A stretch of 41,856 nucleotides of DNA from Jeotgalicoccus halotolerans (GTDB taxonomy: Bacteria; Bacillota; Bacilli; Staphylococcales; Salinicoccaceae). The notes beneath the pieces were generated by a model. That model saw only the letters and a program-made list of their open reading frames with translations, had not been told where the DNA came from and did not search any database. The DNA lies in the NCBI RefSeq assembly GCF_003387165.1, contig NZ_QUMW01000002.1:1-41856 (forward strand), read 5' to 3'. A program made the position numbers and the translations under genes. Below, piece after piece: positions 1-11,583 of the stretch (position 1 is its first letter; every line of letters starts with the position of its first letter).

Positions 1-94
1 GCCACACCTGTTCCCATGTCGAACACAGCAGTTAAGCTCTCCAGCGCCGATGGTAGTTGGACTGACGTCCCGCAAGAGTAGGACGCTGCCAGGC
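1..94 (+). rRNA. rrf: 5S ribosomal RNA, 3' part (5' end outside the window)
   Basis: The first 94 bases match the conserved Firmicute 5S rRNA from the loop with CCCATGTCGAACAC through the 3' terminal GCCAGGC. About 20 bases of the 5' side are missing at the window edge. It is the last gene of an rRNA operon, since no tRNA follows and a terminator comes 43 bases later. RNase M5, encoded at 9692, is the enzyme that matures 5S rRNA in this group. The mature 3' end is set to the last base of GCCAGGC by analogy, so it could be off by one or two bases. Confidence 0.93.
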
Positions 95-136
95 TGTACA
101 TAACATATTCAATTTATGGATGCGATGAGCCGCATT

Positions 137-162
137 GAGACCTTTATAGGTCTCTTTTTTTT
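137..162 (+). terminator. Intrinsic terminator of the rRNA operon
   Basis: A seven-pair stem (GAGACCT / AGGTCTC, 137-143 and 148-154) is followed by a run of eight T. It sits between 5S rRNA and the next gene and separates the two units. Confidence 0.85.
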
Positions 163-178
163 GTTCTTTTTTCTATAG

Positions 179-184
179 TATAAT
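179..184 (+). promoter_or_regulatory. Candidate -10 box for the decarboxylase-tmk operon
   Basis: A perfect TATAAT lies 29 bases before the ATG at 213 and just after the rRNA terminator. The -35 position falls in the terminator's T-rich tract and is poor, so only the -10 is convincing. Confidence 0.5.
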
Positions 185-212
185 AATGCTATAACAACTA
201 TCGGAGGTAAAT

Positions 213-1453
213 ATGTCTCTTATTAATAAGTTAAAAAGCTTTCATATTGAAGGTGCGGTTTCAATGCATGTACCGGGGCATAAAAATAATACAATCGGAA
301 AACTGTCAGATGTCATTAAGCCGGGATATGATTTAACAGAAATACCGGGTCTTGATGACCTTCATGACCCAGCAGAAGTATTAGATCAGCTGAATGCAGA
401 ACTTGCGCAAAAAAGTGAAGGCTATCATGCACAAGCGATGGTAAACGGTACGACTAACGGAATCATTTCCAGCATCTATGCTCTGAATGAAAAAGTTACT
501 AATTTTTATATTATCGGAGAAGCCCATAAATCCGTATATCACGGTATATCATTAGTAAATGCTGCTTATACCGTGATTTCCGAAGAAGAGCTGTATGAGT
601 CAGAACTCGCCAGCAGCTGTGTAATATTTACTTCTCCTGCATATACCGGCAGTTTGGATAAAAATATCAAGCAGCATATAGAATACATAAGAAATAATAG
701 CGGCTTCAGTATTATAGATGCAGCGCACGGTGCACATTTATCGATTACTGAGAATTTTAAAGAGTCACTGCTGCTGGCGGAGGCGGATGTTGTCGTTGAG
801 TCCTATCATAAAATGCTTCCTGCTCTGACGATGGCTTCTGTACTGTTTACGAAAGATATCCACCTGCATCGGCGGATAATGCATTATATTAATCACTTTG
901 AAACTTCCAGTCCTTCATATCTTGTCTTGGCTTCTATCGAATACGCACAGCAATTTTATAATGAATATAATGACGAGATTTTTTTTAAGAAAAGAGCAGA
1001 ACTGATACATTGTCTTAAAGAAGCTGAAATAGATGTCGCTGAACAGGATGATCCTGCAAAACTTATGCTGACATGGAAAAGAGGAGCATACAACCTGGAG
1101 CTGAGTTTTCGAAAGACTGGTATATACTCCGAGATGGTTACCGATGCAGGGGTGCTCTGGTGTCTTCCGCTTTGGCATGAAGGGGACAGCTATCCCTTTA
1201 AAGAACTGCTTCATAAAATTTCAAAATTAACTCCAGCAGTTTCCAGTGAAGGAACAGTTAAGGATATAGATATACTTGAAGGTAAAATATGCGTAGCAAA
1301 CATTGTTCCCTATCCTCCGGGAGTACCGCTTGTGTTAAAGGGTGCTGCAATTACAGAGCGGGATTTGAAAAGGGTAAAGCACTATCAAGTTAATCATGTT
1401 AAAATAGAGGGTATACAATATAACATTAACTATTATATGAATGAGGCAGAATT

Positions 1454-1457
<4 letters not shown>
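213..1457 (+). CDS. Orn/Lys/Arg decarboxylase family PLP enzyme (YaaO-like)
   Basis: A 414-residue fold-type I PLP enzyme. It shows the family's N-terminal MHVPGHK (residues 18-24), VNGTTNGI (87-94), DAAHGAHL (169-176, with D169 placed to contact the PLP nitrogen) and SYHK (197-200), where K200 is the expected Schiff-base lysine. Family members decarboxylate basic amino acids to polyamines; the substrate of this short form is not evident from sequence. B. subtilis YaaO and classical decarboxylases are longer, so the C-terminal domain here looks reduced. The start is the ATG after GGAGGT at 203-208. The gene overlaps tmk by four bases (ATGA), so it heads the tmk operon. The position after an rRNA operon and before tmk is conserved in Staphylococcus. 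Confidence 0.85.
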
Positions 1458-2412
<955 letters not shown>

Positions 2413-2413
2413 G

Positions 2414-3319
2414 ATGAATAACAGTATTGTACAGAAACAATTATTAAAAATTATCGAGAACAATAAGCTGAGTCATACTTATATGTTCGAAGGTGATGCA
2501 ATAGAAACGCTGCGTAAATACAGCAAGTTTTTTGCGCTGCATATATTCGGCGAAAATACGCGGAATGAGATGCTGATTGATTCAGGCAACCATCCGGATT
2601 TATATTATTTATCGACAGCTGAAACGACGATTAAAAAAGAAAACATCGAACAGCTTGTCCGCCAGATGAACCAGAAACCAATCGAATCTGACTACAAAGT
2701 GTATATTATTGAGCAGTTTGAAAAACTGACTCCGCAAGCTGAAAACAGTATACTGAAATTTTTAGAAGAACCGCCTGAAAAAACTATTGCGATTTTATTA
2801 ACGATAAATAAAAGCGGCATACTGCCGACGATACATTCGAGAAGCCAGCACATCCATATCCAGGGAGAGGACGGCGACCGCGAGGATTCGCTGCCGAATT
2901 TAAGTGAAGCTGAAACAGCGACTGTCAATGCTCTTCTGCTGAATGCTCGCCATGTCAACGAAATGGCTGATAAATTCAGTGAAATGCGGACAGAAGCTAT
3001 CAGCTTTGGTACTCGCTGGATACATAATCATCCGCTTGTTTTAATCGATGCTAAAAAGATAGTCGATATTTGTGATGAACGAAAAGATTATGAACTGATG
3101 CTCCAGCTCCTTGCCGGATTTATCCGTCAGACATTGCATAAGACAATCGGTCTGGATAATTTTAGACCGTATGAATCAGCAATGCCGGAAGGTAATGATG
3201 TAAATACGGTAAAATTGACGCGGATGCTCGAAGAAATTCAAAAAGCGAACCAGCTGCTTTCATTTAATGTTAATCCAATGCTTGTTTTTGAAGGTATGGT
3301 CATAGGTGCGAAAGGTTGA
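2414..3319 (+). CDS. holB: DNA polymerase III delta' subunit (clamp loader), degenerate type
   Basis: Delta' stator of the replicative clamp-loader complex. The AAA+ fold is recognisable from SHTYMFEGD, HPDLYYL, LTPQAENSILKFLEEPPE and TIHSRSQ. Odd points: no Walker A is present, no cysteines form the zinc module seen in many homologues, and the SRC arginine-finger motif reads SRS. Loss of ATPase activity is normal for delta', while the missing zinc site makes this a reduced form. I choose ATG 2414 (301 residues) over the upstream TTG at 2399, which would overlap darA; the Shine-Dalgarno is only GAAAG. It lies between darA and ricT as in Bacillus and Staphylococcus. Confidence 0.9.
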   Translation: MNNSIVQKQLLKIIENNKLSHTYMFEGDAIETLRKYSKFFALHIFGENTRNEMLIDSGNHPDLYYLSTAETTIKKENIEQLVRQMNQKPIESDYKVYIIEQFEKLTPQAENSILKFLEEPPEKTIAILLTINKSGILPTIHSRSQHIHIQGEDGDREDSLPNLSEAETATVNALLLNARHVNEMADKFSEMRTEAISFGTRWIHNHPLVLIDAKKIVDICDERKDYELMLQLLAGFIRQTLHKTIGLDNFRPYESAMPEGNDVNTVKLTRMLEEIQKANQLLSFNVNPMLVFEGMVIGAKG

Positions 3320-3328
3320 TGAATAAAT

Positions 3329-4138
3329 ATGCTTAAAATCATCAAGGTCACGCAACTTGATTATTACGATAACTTATATATCACATGCAGTGATGATTCT
3401 ATAGAACGCGGTGATTATATCGTCGCCGAAACAAAAAGAGGTCTTGAACTGCTGAATGTAGTGAAAGGCACTTATGAAATCCCAAAAGATAATATTGTAG
3501 AACCCGACGGTAAATTTCTTCGTCTGGCAACAGAAGAAGATTTAATAAAATTCAAAACTAATGAAGAAAAAGCTGAAGCTGCATTAGAATTTTGTGCAAA
3601 TGCAATTAAAGATGAAAAACTTAATATGAATCTCGTGAATGCCAAGTTTACACTTGATATGAAAAAACTTATTTTTAACTTTACTGCAGATGACAGAGTA
3701 GATTTTAGATCACTTGTCAGAATACTCGCGACGCGCTTTAAAACACGTATTGAGCTGCGCCAGATTGGTGTCAGAGATGAAGCGAAGTATCTCGGGGGCA
3801 TTGGTCCCTGCGGACGCGCTCATTGCTGTTCAACGTTTTTAGGAGACTTTGTTCCTGTGAGTATTCAAATGGCGAAGAATCAGGATTTATCGCTTTCTCC
3901 AAGTAAAATATCAGGAGCATGCGGACGCCTGATGTGCTGTTTAAATTACGAAGATGAATATTACGAAGATGCGCGTATAAAACTGCCTGATGTCGGTGCC
4001 AAAGTGAAAACACCGGCGGGCATCGGTAAAGTTATCGGTATTAACATACTGGACCTGGCCGTCAGGGTAAAGGGTTCCGATGATTATATCGAAGAATATG
4101 GCGAAGAAGATATAGATAAGCTAGAGGTTGTGAATTAA
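3329..4138 (+). CDS. ricT: RicT/YaaT, PSP1-domain protein of the Y-complex
   Basis: A 269-residue PSP1 domain protein. In B. subtilis RicT forms the RicA-RicF-RicT complex, which carries Fe-S clusters and promotes RNase Y maturation of selected mRNAs. The diagnostic cysteine clusters are present: CGRAHCC (residues 161-167) and CGRLMCC (198-204). The start is ATG 3329, nine bases after the holB stop, with only a weak ribosome site (AAAGG), so coupling to holB is likely. The stop TAA shares a base with the yabA ATG. Confidence 0.93.
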   Translation: MLKIIKVTQLDYYDNLYITCSDDSIERGDYIVAETKRGLELLNVVKGTYEIPKDNIVEPDGKFLRLATEEDLIKFKTNEEKAEAALEFCANAIKDEKLNMNLVNAKFTLDMKKLIFNFTADDRVDFRSLVRILATRFKTRIELRQIGVRDEAKYLGGIGPCGRAHCCSTFLGDFVPVSIQMAKNQDLSLSPSKISGACGRLMCCLNYEDEYYEDARIKLPDVGAKVKTPAGIGKVIGINILDLAVRVKGSDDYIEEYGEEDIDKLEVVN

Positions 4139-4449
4139 TGGATCGTGAAAAACTGTTCCTTCATATTCAGCAGCTTGAGCGCAATATAAAAACCATGGAT
4201 GAAGAAGTGCGTATACTGAAAGAACTTACTGTAAAACTGGTCGAAGAAAATGTCAGTCTGGAACTTGAAAAAGAGAATTATGAACAGCTTTTAAATGATA
4301 AAGAAACAGCAGATTCTCCCTTTAAAGAAAACTCACTGAAAAGTTTATACGATGAAGGATTTCATGTATGCAGTATTCATTTCGGCACACACAGGCACGG
4401 AGACGACTGCTTGTTCTGCCAGGCATTTTTTAATGAAAGACAAAGTTAA
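4138..4449 (+). CDS. yabA: Replication initiation control protein YabA
   Basis: YabA restrains DnaA at the origin and binds the DnaN clamp in B. subtilis. The 103-residue protein has an N-terminal Leu/Glu-rich coiled coil (about 1-60) and the C-terminal zinc module with C78, H81, C91 and C94 (CSIH...CLFC). It is somewhat shorter than the 119-residue B. subtilis protein, through the linker. It is translationally coupled to ricT (TAATG) and ends at a terminator-like hairpin. Confidence 0.93.
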   Translation: MDREKLFLHIQQLERNIKTMDEEVRILKELTVKLVEENVSLELEKENYEQLLNDKETADSPFKENSLKSLYDEGFHVCSIHFGTHRHGDDCLFCQAFFNERQS

Positions 4450-4475
4450 AGCAGCGATGAGCTGCTTTTCTTTTT
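4448..4475 (+). terminator. Terminator-like hairpin after yabA
   Basis: Stem AAAGCAGC / GCTGCTTT (4448-4455, 4461-4468) with a GATGA loop, followed by a T/C-rich tract. It overlaps the yabA stop codon. Because trmN6 starts only 13 bases after the T-run with no clear promoter, it may attenuate rather than fully stop transcription. Confidence 0.6.
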
Positions 4476-4487
4476 GGAGTGAAATCA

Positions 4488-5228
4488 ATGTTAAAACCAT
4501 ATGAACGCATAGATGAACTGTTCAGAGAAAATATGCGTATTATTCAAAGCAGTGAAACTTTTTCATTTTCTGTCGATGCACTGCTGCTTGCAAATTTTGT
4601 GAAAATAAATAAACGCGACAACAGAATCATGGACTTGTGCAGCGGTAACGGCATTATACCGCTGATTTTGTCCAGCCGTGCTGAAAAGCCCATAGATGCT
4701 GTTGAAATACAGAGCCTGCTCGCAGATATGGCAGAACGCAGTATTGAAATGAATGGGAAATCAGACCAGATTACAATGTATAATGCAGATATTAAGTCAC
4801 TTAAAACTTCGATGAAACATTCCTCATATGATGTTATTATAGTGAACCCGCCTTATTTTACAAGCAACCAGCCTTTAAAGGACAAAGGACCGCAGAGCAT
4901 TGCGCGGCATGAACTTCACATCGATTTAAAAGGCATCGTCGAAGCCTGCCGTTATTTAATAACGAATAAGGGCAGGCTGTATATGGTGCACCGTGCAGAG
5001 CGCAGCGCTGAAGTCTTTACAGAGCTGCATAACCAGGGTTTCAGGGTCAGACGTGCACAGTATGTCTATAATGATACAAACAGCAGGACAGCGATGTTCA
5101 TAGTCGTAGAAGCGATTTTTAATTCAAATGCATATGCGGATATACTGCCGCCATTTTATATTTATAAGGCGGATCAGGTATATTCAGATGAGATGCTTGA
5201 GGTGTATTACGGTGACAACAGAGGATAG
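4488..5228 (+). CDS. trmN6: tRNA1(Val) (adenine-37-N6)-methyltransferase family (YabB/TrmN6)
   Basis: SAM-dependent N6-adenine methyltransferase of the TrmN6 family, which modifies A37 of tRNA-Val in E. coli. The SAM loop DLCSGNG is at residues 49-55 and the catalytic NPPY at 120-123. ATG 4488 (246 residues) is preferred over GTG 4479, because GTG overlaps the GGAG at 4476-4479, which is correctly spaced for the ATG. The 3' end overlaps yazA by 17 bases. Bacillus (yabB) and Staphylococcus have the same neighbourhood. Confidence 0.9.
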   Translation: MLKPYERIDELFRENMRIIQSSETFSFSVDALLLANFVKINKRDNRIMDLCSGNGIIPLILSSRAEKPIDAVEIQSLLADMAERSIEMNGKSDQITMYNADIKSLKTSMKHSSYDVIIVNPPYFTSNQPLKDKGPQSIARHELHIDLKGIVEACRYLITNKGRLYMVHRAERSAEVFTELHNQGFRVRRAQYVYNDTNSRTAMFIVVEAIFNSNAYADILPPFYIYKADQVYSDEMLEVYYGDNRG

Positions 5229-5469
5229 ACAGTATTACGTTTATATTATTGAATGCAGCGACTGCAGTCTGTATACAGGTTACACAGCTGATATCGATGC
5301 GCGTATTACAAAACATAATGCCGGCCTTGGCGCGAAATATACCCGGGGCAGACTGCCTGTGACCTTGCGCTACGTCGAAGTGCTCGATTCAAAAAGCAGC
5401 GCCTTGAAACGCGAATACGCGATTAAACAGCTGACAAAGCAGCAGAAATTATCGTTAATAGGAGGATAA
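5212..5469 (+). CDS. yazA: GIY-YIG nuclease-fold protein (YazA, UPF0213)
   Basis: A small 85-residue single-domain GIY-YIG protein. It matches the YazA pattern: YYVYIIEC, then SLYTGYT (the GIY-YIG pair), an Arg/His helix (ARITKHN), then GAKYTRGRLPV. The physiological role is not established. I set the start at GTG 5212, with GAGG at 5199-5202 nine bases ahead. The upstream extension to 5128 lies wholly inside trmN6 and has no family similarity. It overlaps trmN6 by 17 bases and is followed two bases later by rsmI. Confidence 0.9.
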   Translation: MTTEDRQYYVYIIECSDCSLYTGYTADIDARITKHNAGLGAKYTRGRLPVTLRYVEVLDSKSSALKREYAIKQLTKQQKLSLIGG

Positions 5470-5471
5470 TA

Positions 5472-6284
5472 ATGTTATACATTACCGGGACACCGATAGG
5501 AAATCTGGATGATATATCTTACAGAGCGATTAAAACGCTTGAAGAAGCAGATGCAATTTTATGTGAAGATACGCGTATTACCCGTAAAATAACCACACAT
5601 TTTAATATTGACACGCCGCTTAAAAGCTACCATGATTTCAATAAAGAAGAAGCGACCGAATCTATTATAGAAGATATAAAGCATGGCAAAACCTATGCTC
5701 TTGTGACCGATGCCGGTATGCCTGTAATATCGGATCCCGGGTTTGAACTTGTCAGCCGCATGCAGGATGAAAAACTGCCGTACGCGGTGATTCCTGCAGC
5801 TTCTGCTTTTACGATGGCGCTTGTAGCGAGCGGGATTGCCAGTTATGAATTTACATACTTTGGCTTTTTGCCGAAAAGTGCATCGAAACAGAGAGAGAAA
5901 TTATCTGAAATAATGCACCATAAGTTTACGTCCGTGCTGTATGAATCGCCGCACAGAATGAAGAGTCTGCTGACGGAGATAAATAAAATTGACAGCAGCA
6001 GAATTATGAGTATATCGCGGGAAATCACGAAGAAATTTGAACAGCATGTCAGAGGCAGAGCGGACGAATTATTATCAAAACTTGATAAGGATATCCCGTT
6101 AAAAGGAGAATTTGTCGTTGTTATAGACAGATATGAAGAAGAACAGTCTGAATTTACCGGTACTCCAAAGGAGCACGTAACGGAACTTGTTGAAGAGGGA
6201 ATGCGGCCGAAAGACGCCATAAAACTCGTCGCGGAGCTGCGCGGTTTGAAGAAGCAGGAAGTATATGATGTGTTTCATAAATAA
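5472..6284 (+). CDS. rsmI: 16S rRNA (cytidine-1402-2'-O)-methyltransferase RsmI
   Basis: Methylates the 2'-OH of C1402 in the ribosomal P site. The 270-residue protein has the tetrapyrrole-methylase fold motifs: LYITGTPIGNLDDIS at the N-terminus, CEDTRIT, and LVTDAGMPVISDPG around residues 77-90. The length is a little under the E. coli protein and normal for Firmicutes. The start follows a strong AGGAGG directly after the yazA stop. It is the last gene of the tmk-rsmI cluster and converges on abrB. Confidence 0.95.
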   Translation: MLYITGTPIGNLDDISYRAIKTLEEADAILCEDTRITRKITTHFNIDTPLKSYHDFNKEEATESIIEDIKHGKTYALVTDAGMPVISDPGFELVSRMQDEKLPYAVIPAASAFTMALVASGIASYEFTYFGFLPKSASKQREKLSEIMHHKFTSVLYESPHRMKSLLTEINKIDSSRIMSISREITKKFEQHVRGRADELLSKLDKDIPLKGEFVVVIDRYEEEQSEFTGTPKEHVTELVEEGMRPKDAIKLVAELRGLKKQEVYDVFHK

Positions 6285-6311
6285 AAAGCCACGAATGGTT
6301 ATTCATGGCTT
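6283..6311 (-). terminator. Terminator of abrB (minus strand), shared convergent space with rsmI
   Basis: Eleven-position stem (6286-6296 and 6301-6311, one G-T pair, loop GGTT). Read on the minus strand it is followed by a T-run, so it is a good intrinsic terminator for abrB. On the plus strand there is no T-run, so rsmI transcription is stopped less well. Confidence 0.75.
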
Positions 6312-6322
6312 AATGCATTGGC

Positions 6323-6601
6323 TTATTTATCAATTTTCTTTTGAATTTCTTTAATCAGCTGATCGGCGCCTTCTTTGCTCAGGACTATTTTTCCGTCAGC
6401 AAGTGACATGTTGTCATCAGACACATCGCCGGTTACTGCGCAGGTCATGCGGGGCTGATATTTTTTCAAAATAATTTTATCATCATCTGTAAAAATTTCC
6501 AGAGCATCTTTAACTTCGATATCGAGTACGCGACGCAATTCAATTGGAATAACAACGCGTCCAAGTTCATCAACTTTACGCACAATTCCAGTAGATTTCA
6601 T
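6323..6601 (-). CDS. abrB: AbrB-family transition-state regulator
   Basis: A 92-residue protein with the AbrB N-terminal swapped-hairpin DNA-binding domain (MKSTGIVRKVDELGRVVIPI, then ELRRVLDI) and a C-terminal half ending in KEIQKKIDK. AbrB represses transition-phase genes in Bacillus. The start follows AGGAGG. It is divergent from metS and lies where B. subtilis has abrB. From memory, Staphylococcus aureus has no abrB here, so this is a useful taxonomic marker. It is probably autoregulated through the 223-base divergent region. Confidence 0.95.
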   Translation of the reverse strand: MKSTGIVRKVDELGRVVIPIELRRVLDIEVKDALEIFTDDDKIILKKYQPRMTCAVTGDVSDDNMSLADGKIVLSKEGADQLIKEIQKKIDK

Positions 6602-6642
6602 TAGTAATTCCTCCTACATAGTTAACCAAAATATAATGGATT

Positions 6643-6716
6643 ATATCCAATTTTCGAAATGTCTTGTGCAGAAAATGGAAAAATAAGCTGCGAAACTATT
6701 ACCCGAAATTGGATAT
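6643..6716. promoter_or_regulatory. Long-spaced inverted repeat in the abrB-metS divergent region
   Basis: ATATCCAATTTTCG (6643-6656) recurs in inverse orientation as CGAAATTGGATAT (6704-6716), differing by one A, with 47 bases between. The left copy overlaps a minus-strand TATAAT (6640-6645) that could serve abrB. It is a candidate AbrB autoregulatory or dimer-bridging operator, inferred from position only. Confidence 0.4.
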
Positions 6717-6728
6717 TCATGACTATAG

Positions 6729-8795
<2,067 letters not shown>

Positions 8796-8811
8796 ATCAG
8801 GGAGTGATTAT

Positions 8812-9576
8812 GTGTTAATCGATACACACGTCCATCTGAATGCGCACCAGTACGAGGAAGATCTCGAGGAAGTAATCGCACGCGCGAGAGAGAACGGGCT
8901 CGAGAAAATGGTTGTTATCGGCTGTGATCGTCCGTCGATTGAACGCACCATGGAACTCATTGAAGAATATGATGATATTTACGGGGTCATCGGATGGCAT
9001 CCGGTCGATGCTGTCGATTGTACTGATGAAGATCTGAAGTGGATAGAAGAACTGTCCAAACATAAGAAAATTGTCGGCATCGGTGAAGCAGGTCTCGATT
9101 ACCACTGGGACAAATCACCAAAAGACGTCCAAAAAGAACTGTTCAGACGTCAGCTGGCCTTAGCGAAACGCGTCGGTCTGCCGATTATTATTCATAACCG
9201 TGAATCGACGGAGGATTGTGTGGAAATTTTGAAAGAAGAAAATGCACAGGAAATCGGCGGCATTATGCACGCTTTCAGTGCCGATGAAAAGACAGCCGAC
9301 GAAATTATCGATATGAATTTCTATGTATCACTTGGCGGTCCGGTGACATTTAAAAATGCGCAGCTGCCTAAAGACATCGCTGTTCATGTTCCGCTCGACC
9401 GTCTGCTTGTGGAGACGGATGCACCGTATTTAACACCGCATCCATACCGCGGCAAGCGCAATGAACCGGCACATGTAAAACTGGTAGCAGAAAAAATTGC
9501 AGAGCTGCGCGGTATGAGTTATGAAGACCTGGCCGCTGCAACGACTGCGAACGCAAAAAGATTATATAACATCTGA
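8812..9576 (+). CDS. tatD: TatD-family metal-dependent hydrolase (YabD)
   Basis: A 254-residue TIM-barrel amidohydrolase-like protein of the TatD family; members act as 3'-5' DNA exonucleases. Metal ligands are visible: H6 and H8 in IDTHVHL, GEAGLDYHWD, IIIHNRE, and the late VETDAPYLTP. It starts with GTG 8812 after GGGAG; the ATG two bases earlier stops at once. It follows metS in the same transcript, the usual metS-tatD pair. Confidence 0.94.
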   Translation: MLIDTHVHLNAHQYEEDLEEVIARARENGLEKMVVIGCDRPSIERTMELIEEYDDIYGVIGWHPVDAVDCTDEDLKWIEELSKHKKIVGIGEAGLDYHWDKSPKDVQKELFRRQLALAKRVGLPIIIHNRESTEDCVEILKEENAQEIGGIMHAFSADEKTADEIIDMNFYVSLGGPVTFKNAQLPKDIAVHVPLDRLLVETDAPYLTPHPYRGKRNEPAHVKLVAEKIAELRGMSYEDLAAATTANAKRLYNI

Positions 9577-9580
9577 AATG

Positions 9581-9623
9581 AAAGTGTTTCACTTTGACTT
9601 TGGTTGAAGTGAAGCACTTTTTT
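9581..9623 (+). terminator. Intrinsic terminator of metS-tatD
   Basis: A 14-position stem (9581-9594 with 9607-9620, one G-T pair, 12-base loop) followed by a T-run begins four bases after the tatD stop. Confidence 0.9.
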
Positions 9624-9653
9624 AGTGTGCTGAAGATAAGAAATCTTAAAATA

Positions 9654-9662
9654 TGGTATGAT
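9654..9662 (+). promoter_or_regulatory. Extended -10 promoter of rnmV-rsmA
   Basis: TGGTATGAT is a TG-extended -10 element 29 bases before the rnmV ATG and just after the tatD terminator. The -35 is not recognisable, as is common for extended -10 promoters. Confidence 0.5.
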
Positions 9663-9691
9663 ACTAAACGAAGTATAAGAGGTGGAGATGT

Positions 9692-10246
9692 ATGGAAAAA
9701 CCTGTAATTAAAGAAATTATTATTGTCGAAGGCAGGGACGACACACGCAGACTTAAAGAAGCGGTTATCTGCGAGACGATTGAAACGAACGGTTCGGCAA
9801 TCAATGAACGGACACTTGAAGAAATAGAAGTTGCCTTGAATTCACGCGGAGCGATTATTTTCACGGATCCTGACTTTCCGGGTCATAAAATAAGAAATAC
9901 AATTATTGAACGTTTCCCTGATATTAAAGAGGCGTTTTTACCAAAACATAAAGCACTTGGTCATAATAGTGTAGGCGTGGAACATGCCCGAATCGAAGAT
10001 ATACGAGCAGCGCTCGAAAACTGCCAGACGAGCCGGCAGGTTAAAGAGGAACTGATAACAATTCAGGATATGCAGTATTTCCGTTTATCGGGCAATTCAC
10101 AAGCGAAAGAACGACGCGAGTATTTAACGGAACAGCTGAATATCGGTTATGCGAACGCAACTCAGCTGCGAAAAAAACTGAACCGCTACAGCATCTCACC
10201 TGAAAAAGTTGAAGAAATATTAAAAGGGCTGGAAGTGAATAACTGA
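9692..10246 (+). CDS. rnmV: Ribonuclease M5 (5S rRNA maturase)
   Basis: TOPRIM-domain nuclease that trims 5S rRNA precursors, the substrate of which is seen at 1-94. The 184-residue protein has the TOPRIM glutamate E13 in IVEGRDD and the acidic pair in FTDPDFPG (57-64), then the M5-specific GVEHA stretch. The length is normal. The start follows GGTGGAG. It overlaps rsmA by one base in TGATG, the conserved rnmV-rsmA pairing. Confidence 0.96.
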   Translation: MEKPVIKEIIIVEGRDDTRRLKEAVICETIETNGSAINERTLEEIEVALNSRGAIIFTDPDFPGHKIRNTIIERFPDIKEAFLPKHKALGHNSVGVEHARIEDIRAALENCQTSRQVKEELITIQDMQYFRLSGNSQAKERREYLTEQLNIGYANATQLRKKLNRYSISPEKVEEILKGLEVNN

Positions 10247-11130
10247 TGAAACATATTGCTACTATAGGGCGGACTAAAGAAATACTCGACAAGCACCATT
10301 TTACTTTTAAGAAAAGTCTTGGACAGAACTTTTTAATCGACTCCAATGTTATTAAAGAAGTCATTCATAAAGCGGATATTAATAAAAATACAGGTGTCAT
10401 TGAAGTGGGACCGGGAATTGGATCACTGACGGAGCATCTTGCAATCAATGCAGGAAAAGTGCTGGCTTTTGAAATTGACCAGCGCCTGATCCCGGTACTT
10501 AATGATACGTTAAGCGATTATGATAACGTGACAGTTATCAATGAAGATATACTGGAAGCCGATGTCCCGGCTCGTATCGAAGAATTCTTAAGCGATTGTG
10601 ATGATATCGTGGTTGTCGCAAACCTGCCGTATTATATTACGACGCCGATACTGATGAACTTCCTGACTGCACATCTGCCGATTTCACGTTATTATGTCAT
10701 GATGCAAAAGGAAGTTGGAGAACGTATCAGTGCGTCACCGAATTCAAAAGCATATGGGTCTTTATCGATTGCGATCGATTATTATACAGAGGCTAAAACA
10801 GTTCAAAATGTTCCGAAAACCGTATTCATGCCGCCGCCGAACGTCGATTCTATTATTGTAGAGTTAAAAAACCGCACTCAGAAAAAAGTAGATATTGATG
10901 ATGAAGAAACTTTTTTCAAGTTAACAAGAGGCGCATTTCTGCATCGCCGTAAAACAATACTGAACAACTATCAGTCATTGTTTGCTGACGGAAAGAAAAG
11001 AAAAGATGAAATCAGAACGCTGTTTGAAGAAGCGGGAATTGATCCGGCACGCCGCGGTGAAAGTTTATCACTTGAAGATTATAAGGAAATTTACGATGCT
11101 TTCAAGAAAAGGGACTTGGATTTCGCTTAA
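10246..11130 (+). CDS. rsmA: 16S rRNA dimethyladenosine transferase RsmA/KsgA
   Basis: Dimethylates A1518 and A1519 of 16S rRNA late in small-subunit assembly. The 294-residue protein has the SAM-binding EVGPGIG (53-59), the catalytic NLPYY (126-130) and the N-terminal KKSLGQNFL signature. Start and stop coupling with rnmV suggests joint control of two rRNA maturation steps. It is followed within 25 bases by the strong veg promoter. Confidence 0.97.
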   Translation: MKHIATIGRTKEILDKHHFTFKKSLGQNFLIDSNVIKEVIHKADINKNTGVIEVGPGIGSLTEHLAINAGKVLAFEIDQRLIPVLNDTLSDYDNVTVINEDILEADVPARIEEFLSDCDDIVVVANLPYYITTPILMNFLTAHLPISRYYVMMQKEVGERISASPNSKAYGSLSIAIDYYTEAKTVQNVPKTVFMPPPNVDSIIVELKNRTQKKVDIDDEETFFKLTRGAFLHRRKTILNNYQSLFADGKKRKDEIRTLFEEAGIDPARRGESLSLEDYKEIYDAFKKRDLDFA

Positions 11131-11154
11131 AAATGTTGAGAAATTGGCTGATTT

Positions 11155-11183
11155 TTGACAGAATTATGTAAACTTGCTATAAT
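11155..11183 (+). promoter_or_regulatory. Consensus sigma-A promoter of veg
   Basis: TTGACA (11155-11160), exactly 17 bases, TATAAT (11178-11183): a perfect match to the vegetative consensus. The B. subtilis veg promoter is likewise known as one of the strongest. Confidence 0.93.
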
Positions 11184-11205
11184 GGACTTAGTGAGGTGGG
11201 GTATA

Positions 11206-11472
11206 ATGCCAAAAACATTAATCGACATCAAAAAGATTCTTGATTGTCAGTTAGGAAATCCATGTGTGCTTCGCGCAAACGGAGGACGCAAGAAGTTGAT
11301 TGAAAGAAAAGGTATTTTAAGAGAAACATATCCATCGATTTTCGTAGTTGAACTAGATCAAGACGAACATAATTTTGAGCGTGTATCTTATACATACACA
11401 GACGTGTTAACATCAAATGTAGAAGTTACTTTTTATAACGACGATTTTACAGAAGAATTTTTAATTCAATAA
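11206..11472 (+). CDS. veg: Veg protein
   Basis: An 88-residue protein matching Veg, with KANGG-like [28 protein letters not shown] and [13 protein letters not shown]. In B. subtilis Veg is implicated in biofilm matrix gene control; its mechanism is unsettled. The start is ATG 11206 with GAGGTG seven bases ahead. An in-frame TTG at 11155 is the promoter's -35 box. The gene is monocistronic, between a perfect sigma-A promoter and a strong terminator. Confidence 0.95.
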   Translation: MPKTLIDIKKILDCQLGNPCVLRANGGRKKLIERKGILRETYPSIFVVELDQDEHNFERVSYTYTDVLTSNVEVTFYNDDFTEEFLIQ

Positions 11473-11478
11473 CATATT

Positions 11479-11506
11479 AAAAACCATCCGAAAGGATGGT
11501 TTTTTT
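11479..11506 (+). terminator. Intrinsic terminator of veg
   Basis: Perfect stem AAAAACCATCC / GGATGGTTTTT with a GAAA tetraloop and a T-run. It marks the left border of the accessory segment. Confidence 0.95.
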
Positions 11507-11522
11507 GTTTTATGAGCGTATG

Positions 11523-11551
11523 TTGAGCATGCAGGTATAAAGATATATATT
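11523..11551 (+). promoter_or_regulatory. Candidate promoter of the monooxygenase-reductase pair
   Basis: TTGAGC (11523-11528), 17 bases, TATATT (11546-11551), 32 bases before the ATG. A second TATAAT (11562-11567) is nearby without a -35. Confidence 0.5.
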
Positions 11552-11583
11552 ATTAGAACTATATAATATACGGAGTGTGATTT

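Noticed and set aside
11155-11205. In-frame upstream extension of veg from a TTG
   Set aside because: The TTG is the -35 of a perfect TTGACA-17-TATAAT promoter; the true ATG at 11206 has a good ribosome site and matches the family start.
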